NCBI RefSeq assembly: GCF_005049105.1
Contig: NZ_SUKA01000001.1
Span: forward strand, 1,116,001 to 1,180,000
Direction: 5' to 3'
From: Sphingobacterium alkalisoli
GTDB taxonomy: Bacteria > Bacteroidota > Bacteroidia > Sphingobacteriales > Sphingobacteriaceae
Length of the DNA stretch: 64,000 nt
In this document: piece by piece, positions 56,601 to 64,000 of the stretch
Numbering within the stretch: the stretch's first letter is position 1
Layout of the letters: each line of letters begins with the position of its first letter
Notes under the pieces: model-generated
The model's input: the letters and a program-made list of their open reading frames with translations, nothing else
Databases searched by the model: none
What the model was told of the DNA's origin: nothing
Program-made: the position numbers and the translations under genes

Positions 56601-59600
56601 TACGTTTGAAAACCTTACGCCTGGAGTGACCTACTATTGGAAGATAGAGGCCGCGGATGGGACTTCCGCTGAAACAAGCGAAGTGTGGTCATTTACCACA
56701 AATGCCAAAATGCGAGAACTTATTGCACATTATAGCTTTGATGATGCGGAGCAGTTGGGTAAGGACTACAGTAAGTACGCTAACCATGCGGAAACTAGCG
56801 GTTTCGAAGCAGTCCCTTATACTGCTGAAGGTAAGTTAGCGGGAGCAGCCGATTTTGCAACAGCAGGTGATGCCGCGCAAAAGCGGTTGACAGCAGCCTC
56901 AAAAGACCATAATGTGTTGGGACAGGAATCCTTTACCATATCGTATTGGATGAAGGGTGCTGCGAATACCTATAACCCCTCGGCAAATAACGCCTACATC
57001 CTACACAAAGGTGCTTTTAATAAAAATGATGGGGGATTGGGTAAATGGTTTGGCTTGCAGTTGCATCACAATGGCAATCTTACTTTTTCCATTGATGACG
57101 ATGTGACGAAAAAGGATGCAGGAATTGCGACCGCCACTGCTAATCTCTTTAATAATGAGTGGAACCATGTGGTAGCTACGCGCGACGTGACGCAAAAAAC
57201 AACGTCTCTGTATGTCAATGGTGAGCGGGTAAGTCATGCAACAGACGTGGCGACCATTGATATAGGCGATCCGAATAGGGCACTAATAATTGGCAACTCA
57301 GCCGAGAACAGGTCATATCGGGATCTGCTTGATGAACTTAAAATTTACAATTACGTACTCAGTGCGGAAGATATTCAACGTATCGGCACGCAGTTCGTTC
57401 CTGTGGTCAAGACGAGCAATGTTTTCCCGACTCATGAAAGCACCGAAGTAGACCATACCGACTTGACGCTAAGCTGGGAAGGTAGTGAGGATAATTACAA
57501 CGTATATTTGGGTGAATCTCCTGATGATTTAACATTGTTATCAGCTGAAGCAACGAGTGCATTAACTTTTGAGCTTGAAAATGATTTAGATGGCTTGAAA
57601 ACGTACTATTGGCGAGTGGATGCGATGCGCGATGGAGAAGTTATCGAAGGGGATGTCTGGACATTCGAAACGAAGGCCAAGACTACAGGCAAGGAATTAC
57701 TTGCATATTACAGCTTCGATGATCCGGAACAGATCGGTAAGGATTATAGCAGGTACAAGAATGACGCAGCAGCAAATGGTTTTGAAGCTACGCCTTATAT
57801 AGCTGAAGGTAAGTCTTCCGGTGCAGCCAATTTTGCTGTAGCAGGTGATGCCGCACAAAAGAGATTAACGGCTCCGGCAAAGGCGCATAATACGTTAGGG
57901 ACCCAATCTTTTAGTATATCGTATTGGATGAAGGGAGATGAAAACACGTACACGGTTGCGGCTAATAATGCTTATATGGTTCATAAGGGCGCCTTTAATA
58001 AAAATGACGGCGGACTTGGGAAATGGTGGGGTATCCAATTAAGCCACAACGGTAATATTAATTTCGCTATTGATGATGACGCAGCTAAAACGGATAATGC
58101 AACGAGTATAGCCTCGAATAATTTATTCAACGGACAATGGAACCACATAGTGGCCACCCGGGATGTGGAAGGTCGAACGACTTCGGTATATATCAACGGA
58201 AGCCGGGTGAAACATGTAGAGAATGTGAATACGGTAGATATCGGTGACGTAAATAGAGCGTTGGATATTGGTAATTCCACAGAGAATAAATCGTATAGGG
58301 ATCTGATGGATGAGTTGAAGATCTATAACTATGCGTTATCGCAAGAAGATATTACCCGCTTATTTGCAGAGAATGTACCGACTTCAAAAGCACAGGCTGT
58401 TTTTCCACTTCATGAAAGTGTAGGTGTTGACTTTGCCGATGTGACACTAGAATGGGCAGGAGAGGAAGATAAATACAATGTTTATTTTGGCGAGTCTCCT
58501 GAAGAATTAGAGCTTGTTGCTGAAAACAGCATGCTGCGTATGTTTAATATTGGCGAAATTCAAGGAGACAACAAAGCCTATTATTGGCGAGTCGACGCAA
58601 TTAGAGATATCGAAGTTATACAAGGCGACGTCTGGACGTTCCAAACGATGCCCGATAACCGTGATAAACCAGTTATTACTGAACAGACTTTCGAGGTGCG
58701 GGAAGATGTATTAACAGATAGTGAGATTGGGCAGATGGAAGGATGGGTTTTTACCGGTGCAGAATTGGGCAATTGGAGATTGGATAGTTTTGATGACCCC
58801 AATGGCAATGGTGTTGCTCCTGTGACGATTGACCCTGCAACGGGTATGGTATATGTAGACGATGTGGCCGACTTCAACGTAGGGCTGGCAGAAGAGGTCA
58901 CATTTCATGTTTTAGTCAATAATGGTGACTTCGTCAGTGATCCTACGCCGATTACGCTTCAGGTATTATTTGTGAATGAAGCGCCTTCTTTTGAAGTTGA
59001 AGAGAACATCGATATCTGTAATGTAAGTGACGTTATGCAAATCCCCCTCACAAATATTAGTGCGGGTAAAGAAACAAACCAAGAGTCAGCGCTGCAGCTA
59101 ACAGTTCAAACACTTCAAAATTTCCTTTTTGAAAGTCGACCAATAATAGATACGCTCGAAAATGACGACGTAGTAATAAGTTTTATACTCATAGACGAGG
59201 TACAAGGTTTAGTTCCCCTGGATATCACGATTAATGATAACGGCGGTACCGAAAATGGTGGAGTGAACACGTTCACGAAACGCATTCTATTAAATATCAA
59301 TTCTATTCCGGAAATCCAAATTGTGGCTAATCCGTCGCTCAGCGTACTGGAAAATAAGGAAGTTACCTTGTCCGTTTCTCCAGGATTACCGAATGGATAT
59401 ACTTACCGCTGGTACAAAAATGATGAACTAGTGGGCGAGCAGCCTTTCGTCGTGGTCGAAGCTTCGGTAGATGCGGTCTATCGGGTTGAGGTGACGACTC
59501 CAATCGGTTGCACAACCGAAGCAACATTAGCGCTAGATGTGATCGGGCAGGATAGTGACCTAAAGCTTGAGATCGGTAATTTTTTAACACCGAATAACGA

Positions 59601-59820
59601 TGGGGTCAATGATTTCTGGGTCATCAAGAATTTGGATCTGTACACGCAGAATGAAGTAAGTGTTTTTGATTCAAGCGGAAACATCATCTTTACGAAGCGC
59701 AACTATGCCAATGATTGGAATGGTGTATCTGTTGCGGGCAGACTGGCAACAGGGGTCTACTATTATAAGGTAGTGGTAGACGGAGAAGTATTTACGGGAA
59801 GTATTAGTGTAGTGAATTAA
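53686..59820 (+). CDS. Giant multidomain pectate lyase with type IX secretion type-B sorting domain
   Basis: The product is 2044 residues with a signal peptide (ends SSASQAQ). Residues 25-460 are a PL1-type lyase (FPGAEGYGRFAEGARGG-like start, NDSGPGSFRDAVSQPGRFVIFKVSG, TIAGHTAPGDGV, HMSFTWGLDE, SNKTRNPKVKG) ending in a DTDGDGIPDEWETRLNLDKD calcium repeat. Then come FN3-like modules (about 485-665) and three LamG-like jelly rolls (about 670-910, 1009-1230, 1335-1560), each followed by an FN3-like unit. Beta-rich domains with VNEAPSFEVEE run to ~1960. The end (about 1965-2044; LTPNNDGVNDFW, VFDSSGNIIF, LATGVYYYKVVVDGEVF) is the gliding-associated type IX sorting domain. It is thus a secreted or surface-bound pectin-degrading enzyme with carbohydrate-binding modules. 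Confidence 0.92.
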   Translation: MKRLDLIRGIFILLFFVFSSASQAQEVLSFPGAEGYGRFAEGARGHAAPSVYFVTNLNDSGPGSFRDAVSQPGRFVIFKVSGIIELKDRIAIAANTTIAGHTAPGDGVVLYGRGVSFSGSSHTISRHLRIRAGVNKGAGKNEDASGISNGSNIMLDHMSFTWGLDEVFSINWDNKGLEPDNITIQNSVIGQGLHRHNHSAGGLIQTGGKISILKSLYHSNKTRNPKVKGVNEFVNNVVYNFGNANTTYSDHSISADAYILGGESAGESNVTILNNYFVGGPSTPTGKATPFSRGNGNFNLYQSGNYYDNNQNGSLDGELIEQNSTWYPGIETANFKTAADYLTYPSINPSLSAQDAYQYIIDNVGATLPKRDQVDGFLVTELESKGTQGFYTYRESDLPLANGGVGTFDGAPLLVDTDGDGIPDEWETRLNLDKDDASDALKPSSDPAYAGYLNIEVYINLLAEEAPDDSFVRPVRQVAAVGESFEVEPAYSKVTLTWENAQESNLIIERSVDQENWTVLTTLDPNIATYLDESELIPNTLYYYRFKSVVDEEESVYTNFSYRTPAIPTAPETVKNPQPASDASFVMLTNGALEVKWEGSQNTTSYEVFLGETTDNLMKVSTEQLAQPSFTLSSLVNDKTYFWRVDAINDKGKTTGETWSFTTEKVFEPQLVGHWTFDETEGENATVLLDHSTFANHGVLSHNIEDGVNLRIDEGISGRAINLKDGDKSTYAANIPHADHLFLSNSSFTLGFWMKGSAEDRPEAGASAYLFCKGSISKNPETGATGNRFNLEIKDAQFRFAIDNDALGKDEIYANSADFFTDEWVYVTVVRDVENKLLKFYKNATEVKQGNITKALYGIGEESDLVIGNIGELEFLKQNTVNSAPYGGQMDEVKLFNYALTEAQIKSEYTALLGLMPPHTPTPIAGGVSDRNDAATVTWEGGENATNFKVYLGTSVENLALKEEIAGTELTYTFENLTPGVTYYWKIEAADGTSAETSEVWSFTTNAKMRELIAHYSFDDAEQLGKDYSKYANHAETSGFEAVPYTAEGKLAGAADFATAGDAAQKRLTAASKDHNVLGQESFTISYWMKGAANTYNPSANNAYILHKGAFNKNDGGLGKWFGLQLHHNGNLTFSIDDDVTKKDAGIATATANLFNNEWNHVVATRDVTQKTTSLYVNGERVSHATDVATIDIGDPNRALIIGNSAENRSYRDLLDELKIYNYVLSAEDIQRIGTQFVPVVKTSNVFPTHESTEVDHTDLTLSWEGSEDNYNVYLGESPDDLTLLSAEATSALTFELENDLDGLKTYYWRVDAMRDGEVIEGDVWTFETKAKTTGKELLAYYSFDDPEQIGKDYSRYKNDAAANGFEATPYIAEGKSSGAANFAVAGDAAQKRLTAPAKAHNTLGTQSFSISYWMKGDENTYTVAANNAYMVHKGAFNKNDGGLGKWWGIQLSHNGNINFAIDDDAAKTDNATSIASNNLFNGQWNHIVATRDVEGRTTSVYINGSRVKHVENVNTVDIGDVNRALDIGNSTENKSYRDLMDELKIYNYALSQEDITRLFAENVPTSKAQAVFPLHESVGVDFADVTLEWAGEEDKYNVYFGESPEELELVAENSMLRMFNIGEIQGDNKAYYWRVDAIRDIEVIQGDVWTFQTMPDNRDKPVITEQTFEVREDVLTDSEIGQMEGWVFTGAELGNWRLDSFDDPNGNGVAPVTIDPATGMVYVDDVADFNVGLAEEVTFHVLVNNGDFVSDPTPITLQVLFVNEAPSFEVEENIDICNVSDVMQIPLTNISAGKETNQESALQLTVQTLQNFLFESRPIIDTLENDDVVISFILIDEVQGLVPLDITINDNGGTENGGVNTFTKRILLNINSIPEIQIVANPSLSVLENKEVTLSVSPGLPNGYTYRWYKNDELVGEQPFVVVEASVDAVYRVEVTTPIGCTTEATLALDVIGQDSDLKLEIGNFLTPNNDGVNDFWVIKNLDLYTQNEVSVFDSSGNIIFTKRNYANDWNGVSVAGRLATGVYYYKVVVDGEVFTGSISVVN
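56734..58660 (+). repeat. Tandem 978-bp coding repeat inside the giant lyase
   Basis: AGCTTTGATGATGCGGAGCA at 56734 and AGCTTCGATGATCCGGAACA at 57712 mark equivalent points 978 bases (326 codons) apart. The match continues through the LamG and the FN3-like unit (TTCCCGACTCATGAAAGCAC at 57424 against 58402, again 978 bases). A third, more diverged LamG lies before them at about 55700. Confidence 0.85.
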
Positions 59821-59841
59821 CCGATAAACGCAAAAAAAATT

Positions 59842-60702
59842 ATGAAAATTGTTAATTACAGCTTTTTAACGGTGTTATTTGTAGGGTTGATGCTCGGAGC
59901 GAGTGTCGCCCAGCAATCTCCAATCGTATCAAGCTACTTTCAAAATGATTATTTATTTAATTCAGCACAAATTGGTGTAAATGGCACGAAGGCCGTAGAT
60001 GCCATTATCCGGATGCCTGTAGGTCAACTTAAAGATGACATGAAAGAAAACTATTTACATGTCATGTACGGGTTTGGTCGAAATGGCGTAGGTGCCGGTT
60101 TTCGGACCAATCGGGTTGGCGCATTTAATTTGACCGAACTCAATGCCTCCTACGCCTTTCATCTTCCGTTGGATGGTGATTCAAAATTTTTGAGTATGGG
60201 CACAAGTATCAAATTTTTACGTGAGCAGATTAATACGGACAAAATTGTCGGTGACCCGAATGATCCGGCTATTGCATACTACAATAATGATCCTAATCGG
60301 ATGGATTTTAACCTGGGTCTAGCCTATAATTCGGACAACGTTGTTGTGAGTCTGGCTGTAAATAATTTGCTTAAAGAACGGCATAATTTCTTGGTGAATC
60401 CGACGCCCTTTATCTATTCCAGTGTACGGTACAACTTGCTGTTTGAAGATGTGTCAGTGAGTCCGGTAGTCGCATACCGTCGCATGTTGAATGATCAGGA
60501 TATTTTTGATTTCGGAACGTCTGTAGGCTTTGACCAATTGTTTAGCACATACCTCTTTTATCACACGTCCAAAAATTTTAGTGCAGGAATTTCCACTAAA
60601 GTGAAAAATGTGTATTTCAATCTAGGGTACGCGACTACAACTGCTGGTGTACAAGGGATAGGAAGACAAGGACTGGATATAGGGCTACGTTATGCATGGT
60701 AA
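59842..60702 (+). CDS. PorP/SprF-family type IX secretion outer membrane protein
   Basis: The product is 286 residues with a signal peptide (LMLGASVAQ). It has the PorP/SprF pattern: SPIVSSYFQNDYLFNSAQIGVNGT, beta strands such as GVGAGFRTNRVGAFNLTELNASYAF, a SMGTSIKFLREQI segment and a C-terminal GLDIGLRYAW. Family members are 14-strand barrels that tether or guide type IX cargo at the outer membrane. It lies 21 bases after a cargo gene carrying a type-B sorting domain, the standard pairing, so the two proteins probably work together to place the lyase on the cell surface. Confidence 0.9.
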   Translation: MKIVNYSFLTVLFVGLMLGASVAQQSPIVSSYFQNDYLFNSAQIGVNGTKAVDAIIRMPVGQLKDDMKENYLHVMYGFGRNGVGAGFRTNRVGAFNLTELNASYAFHLPLDGDSKFLSMGTSIKFLREQINTDKIVGDPNDPAIAYYNNDPNRMDFNLGLAYNSDNVVVSLAVNNLLKERHNFLVNPTPFIYSSVRYNLLFEDVSVSPVVAYRRMLNDQDIFDFGTSVGFDQLFSTYLFYHTSKNFSAGISTKVKNVYFNLGYATTTAGVQGIGRQGLDIGLRYAW

Positions 60703-60714
60703 TATTTTTTCGAT

Positions 60715-60749
60715 TTCAGGATAGTACAGGATAATGAAACCGATTGCAT
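60715..60749 (+). promoter_or_regulatory. CAGGA direct-repeat box before the fasciclin gene
   Basis: CAGGATAGTACAGGATAATG starts at 60717; the 35-base block matches 53566-53600 in 31 positions. A -7-like ACCATTTG follows near 60767-60774, about one helical turn farther from the box than at the lyase promoter. It marks the start of a new transcription unit. Confidence 0.5.
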
Positions 60750-60892
60750 TTCGTAAGCTTGCATATACCATTTGTAAGTGAGCCGGTTATTTATGATAAA
60801 ATTACGATAACGATATTAATACAATAAGAAACTAATCAATATAAGGAACATTAAATATTCCCTATAACCATTTAAAGACAAATTATTTACAC

Positions 60893-63085
60893 ATGAAAAG
60901 ACTGTTAATAGGTATCAGTGTGTTGCTACTATTTTTTATTTCATGCGCCAAACAGGAGCTGACTTCGCATTATGAGCGCCCGGACTGGTTGAGAGGAAAT
61001 GCGTGGCAAATACTGGAAGAAAGAGGAGAATTTACCCAATTCTTGGATGGTGTTGAACGAGCTGGTTTCAGAGAGGTCTTAGAAGGAAAGACGATAGCGA
61101 CGGTCTTTGCCCCGGATGATCAGGCCTTCGATGCATATCTTCAATCCAAAAATTTAACGCAGATCGGACAGCTTCCGAAAGCTGAGCTTCAAAAGCTTAT
61201 TGGGTATCATCTTGTTTACTACGCGTATGGAAAAGATATGTTAATGAATTATCAGCCAGGTGGAAGTGAGGGGTATGAAATCAATAACGCCGGATTGTAT
61301 TATAAACACCGGACAAGAAGTAACGATGCCATAACAACCGAGGTGGATAAAACAGATGGAAAGCTGAAGAAGATATATCATAAGGAGCGGTTTCTTCCGG
61401 TATTCTCGCAAACGCACTTTGATACAAAAGGCATTGAGGCAAGTGCCAATTATGAGTATTTTTTTGGGGCGGATTCTTGGGCTGGTACACAAGGCTTTAA
61501 TGTAAGCAATTCTGGGGTTAAAGAATATGCTATCCCCGCTGATAATGGATACTTATATATTCTTGACAAGGTGCTAGAGCCGCTTAATACGGTCTACGAC
61601 GAATTGGCTAACAACGAAAACTACCGCGACTTTATTACGTTGTACGATAAATTTCGAATGTTTTTATATGATGAGCAGGCGTCCATTAATTATGCTGCTG
61701 TAGGCGACTCCCTATTCTCAATCGACCATAACCTGCTTCCTCCAATTGCATCCGAGTGGACAACACGAAGCATCCCTGACTATTGGGATTTGGGAAGTCT
61801 TACCTATCAATCATACAATGTATTTGCGCCATCGAATCAGGCGTTACAAAGCCTGTTTAATGAATATTTTTCACCTTACTATGGTTCATTATTCGAAGTG
61901 GATCTGCTCCCACTCTCTATGGTCATGCGTAATCACGTCTATCAGGGTAATATGGTTTTTCCGTCAGAAATTGGTACGAATCCAGATATTAAAACAAGTT
62001 TTGGAACTCCGATCGAATTTAATCCGAATGCTGACGTGCAGGATAAAGCCATTGCGTCAAACGGTGTGTTCTACGGGTTAAACAAAGTAATGGTGCCCGA
62101 TTTGTTTAACAGCGTTACCGGCCCTGCTTTTCGTAACCCCAAGTACAAGATGTTTATGTACATGTTGGCGAGTACAGGTTTACATCAGACATTGTCGAGT
62201 AAGGATATCGAGTTTACTTTATTTATCCCATCGGACGAGGTGCTAGAAAGTACCTTGGTAGGTAATAGCTATCTATTTTGGTCGGAAGGGAATCCATTGG
62301 TGTTTGGAGACGAGGGTGTGATGGTACAAAATGACGATGGGGTACTGGTTCCGTTATCTATCAGACAACAGGAGCTTTTCGTGTCTGATCATATTGTTTA
62401 CGGAAGAGTGAATTCCTTATCGGAAAAAAAGGTATACCGTACAAGAAATCCGTTTACTTATGTGTATACAGGAGATGGGGAAATTTATTCTTCAGCAACA
62501 TATAATAATCCAGATCAGCAAATTACGGTCGCTGATATTGCAGGCAATTGGTATAACGGAAGGGCGTATGAACCCTTTGGAAGTAGTTTATTGGCGGAGT
62601 CTCGATCGATTAAGGGGACAATACCGGGGTCTGAAACACCTTCTAATCCATTGAATGCCTATTCTGAGTTTTCCAAGTTATTAGCACGGGCAGGTCTTTT
62701 GGAAACGGGTAGTGCCTTATCATTTCTTTTTGGTAACCGATTTATCGTTTTCGCTCCCGATAATGCCACCGTTTTAAATGGCATAGCAGAGGGGAGTATA
62801 CCAACAGACAATGTAGAACTTGCAGCTTACCTAAAATCCTATTTTATTTCGATACCTGATAATTCATTAGGCGATTATCCGTTTCCAGGTTTCGGGATTG
62901 AAGGTGTGTGGAAGACGACTATGTCAACGGGATATAACGTATACCGTCAGTTGGAAATAATAGACCAGAATACACGTCTGGAGCTCAAGGATATTGACGG
63001 TACAATTATTCCGGTATCTACTGATTTACCAAAGCTATTTAGTGATGGTGCGGTATACAAGATATCAGGACTACTTAAGAAATAA
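60893..63085 (+). CDS. Fasciclin (FAS1)-domain lipoprotein
   Basis: The product is 730 residues; the lipoprotein signal ends at Cys18 (LLLFFISC). Repeated FAS1-type units are visible: FTQFLDGVERAGFREVLEGKTIATVFAPDDQAFDAYLQ (about 40-80), a second around 290-320 (YNVFAPSNQALQSLFNEYF), a third around 415-450 (MYMLASTGLHQTLSSKDIEFTLFIPSDEVL) and a fourth around 580-630 (FSKLLARAGLLETGSALSFLFGNRFIVFAPDNATV). FAS1 proteins bind surfaces, sugars or other proteins. Its position just before a SusC gene, in the place of a glycan-binding partner, suggests it is part of that outer-membrane uptake complex; substrate unknown. Confidence 0.88.
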   Translation: MKRLLIGISVLLLFFISCAKQELTSHYERPDWLRGNAWQILEERGEFTQFLDGVERAGFREVLEGKTIATVFAPDDQAFDAYLQSKNLTQIGQLPKAELQKLIGYHLVYYAYGKDMLMNYQPGGSEGYEINNAGLYYKHRTRSNDAITTEVDKTDGKLKKIYHKERFLPVFSQTHFDTKGIEASANYEYFFGADSWAGTQGFNVSNSGVKEYAIPADNGYLYILDKVLEPLNTVYDELANNENYRDFITLYDKFRMFLYDEQASINYAAVGDSLFSIDHNLLPPIASEWTTRSIPDYWDLGSLTYQSYNVFAPSNQALQSLFNEYFSPYYGSLFEVDLLPLSMVMRNHVYQGNMVFPSEIGTNPDIKTSFGTPIEFNPNADVQDKAIASNGVFYGLNKVMVPDLFNSVTGPAFRNPKYKMFMYMLASTGLHQTLSSKDIEFTLFIPSDEVLESTLVGNSYLFWSEGNPLVFGDEGVMVQNDDGVLVPLSIRQQELFVSDHIVYGRVNSLSEKKVYRTRNPFTYVYTGDGEIYSSATYNNPDQQITVADIAGNWYNGRAYEPFGSSLLAESRSIKGTIPGSETPSNPLNAYSEFSKLLARAGLLETGSALSFLFGNRFIVFAPDNATVLNGIAEGSIPTDNVELAAYLKSYFISIPDNSLGDYPFPGFGIEGVWKTTMSTGYNVYRQLEIIDQNTRLELKDIDGTIIPVSTDLPKLFSDGAVYKISGLLKK

Positions 63086-63120
63086 CCAAATTATAATATT
63101 TAACCATTAAAATAAGATAA

Positions 63121-64000
63121 ATGAGGCTACAGATTTTAATTTTATTAGCTTTTTTCTCTTTTGCGTATTCGGCCTCTGCCCAAAATTCAAAGGTGTTGAT
63201 AGGGACGATCAAAGGAGAGAAAAATGCACCTCTACAAGGAGCCTCGATTTTTGTAGAGAATAAGGAGAATAGAAACTTGAAAGGCGCATCAACAGATGCC
63301 CTGGGGCAATATCAAATTGAAGTTCCGGCTACAGATGGACTAACTATTGTGATCGCCTGTATCGGGTATCAATCTACGCGAATCCCTTATAATGGGCAAG
63401 GAACAATTAATCTTACCCTGATGGTGGATGACCGATCTATCGAGGAAGTTACGATTGTACGCGAAGGAGGGGCAAAAAATGATATGGGAATAAGCTTCAG
63501 AAATCAGGTTTCTGCTACCGAACGCTTTGATATGAAAGAACTGGAAACCATGCCTTTTGCGTCGGTCGAGAGCGGTCTTCAAGGACGTTTAGCGAATGTG
63601 GATATCATATCCAGTGCAGATCCCGGAGGAAGAAGTTCCATCCGTATCCGGGGTACCACTTCGCTGAATGGTAATTCAGAGCCTTTGATTGTTGTAGATG
63701 GCGTACCCTATTCGACGAACGTTGGTAGCGATTTTAATTTTTCCACCGCTAATGATGAAGATTTTGGCGCCCTAATCAATATATCACCCAATGACATCGA
63801 AACGATTGAAGTACTGAAGGATGCAGCCGCTACGGCTATCTGGGGATCGCAAGGTGCTAATGGCGTATTGTTGTTTACGACGAAAAAGGGACGGAAAGGT
63901 AAGACACAATTTTCGTTTTCGTCAAAAGTGGATGTGAAGAAGGAAGCAGACCCTATTCCCATGTTAGATGGTGGGCAATATGTGTCGCTGGTACAGGACG
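63121..64000 (+). CDS. SusC/RagA-family TonB-linked transporter (partial, divergent class)
   Basis: The frame opens at ATG 63121 with a signal peptide (LLAFFSFAYSASAQ) and runs past the window end; 293 codons are seen. It has a carboxypeptidase-like domain (IGTIKGEKNAPLQGASIFVEN, about 25-95), a TonB-box region IEEVTIVREGGAKNDMGISF in place of the usual VVVGYG, and the plug (IRIRGTTSLNGNSEPLIVVDGVP, VLKDAAATAIWGSQGANGVLLF). The IWGSQGANG variant differs from the two other SusC proteins here (VYGAAGANG, IYGARGANG). It lies 35 bases after the fasciclin gene, so both form one operon; a SusD-like gene is expected beyond the window. Confidence 0.93.
   Translation, partial: MRLQILILLAFFSFAYSASAQNSKVLIGTIKGEKNAPLQGASIFVENKENRNLKGASTDALGQYQIEVPATDGLTIVIACIGYQSTRIPYNGQGTINLTLMVDDRSIEEVTIVREGGAKNDMGISFRNQVSATERFDMKELETMPFASVESGLQGRLANVDIISSADPGGRSSIRIRGTTSLNGNSEPLIVVDGVPYSTNVGSDFNFSTANDEDFGALINISPNDIETIEVLKDAAATAIWGSQGANGVLLFTTKKGRKGKTQFSFSSKVDVKKEADPIPMLDGGQYVSLVQD

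Noticed and set aside
1..64000. tRNA or rRNA genes
   Set aside because: I saw no cloverleaf or rRNA-like stretch in the gaps, but a covariance search was not possible here.

Overview
The window reads as chromosome of a Bacteroidota species, most likely Sphingobacteriaceae (Sphingobacterium/Pedobacter-like). Evidence: SusC/SusD pairs, type IX secretion signatures (a gliding-type C-terminal domain next to PorP/SprF), a -7 box of the TAnnTTTG kind, a short histone H1-like protein, an ECF sigma/anti-sigma pair, and Sphingobacterium-style palindromic repeats. Genus is inference.

Layout. (1) 1-9.3 kb is ordinary chromosome: the tail of a TonB-dependent receptor, an FAD oxidoreductase / SDR epimerase / YeiH-type transporter operon, a conserved hypothetical, a histone H1-like gene, an ECF sigma with coupled anti-sigma, then nitroreductase and peptidase T on the minus strand. 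(2) 9.5-39.4 kb is a large polysaccharide utilisation locus (PUL A), all plus strand: GH2, GH105, GH31, GH2, L-rhamnose mutarotase, GH106, a SusC/SusD pair, a GntR-type regulator, a ~1 kb repeat-rich gap, then a beta-propeller hydrolase, GH28, a DUF4450-like protein, a GH65-like lipoprotein and a second GH105. The content points to a rhamnose- and galacturonate-rich pectic glycan (RG-I-like or pectic arabinogalactan). (3) 39.4-50.4 kb holds an ECF sigma pseudogene and PUL B: SusC, SusD, a DUF5123/DUF4957-type surface lipoprotein, a PL1 pectate lyase and a third GH105 with its own promoter. This is a homogalacturonan set. (4) 50.4-53.7 kb has a thioredoxin-fold/TPR protein, a TonB-like protein and a dead pectate lyase fragment. 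(5) 53.7-64 kb is a third pectin-linked locus: a 2044-residue pectate lyase with FN3-like and LamG modules and a type IX type-B sorting domain, its PorP/SprF partner, a fasciclin lipoprotein and the start of a divergent SusC that runs off the window.

Working model (inference): the secreted multidomain lyase and the PUL B PL1 cut homogalacturonan. The SusCD systems import oligomers, and GH105 enzymes remove the unsaturated uronate ends. PUL A trims the rhamnose/galactose-bearing regions, with GH106 releasing L-rhamnose and the mutarotase preparing it for catabolism. Shared cis elements link PUL B to locus 3: a direct-repeat box with CAGGA units 10 bp apart occurs upstream of the lyase and fasciclin genes and, inverted, upstream of the PUL B SusC. 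A CGTT..CCGG..AACG palindrome is shared by the PUL B SusC and the third GH105. Four copies of a small palindromic repeat family are scattered through the window, two of them inside PUL A operon gaps.
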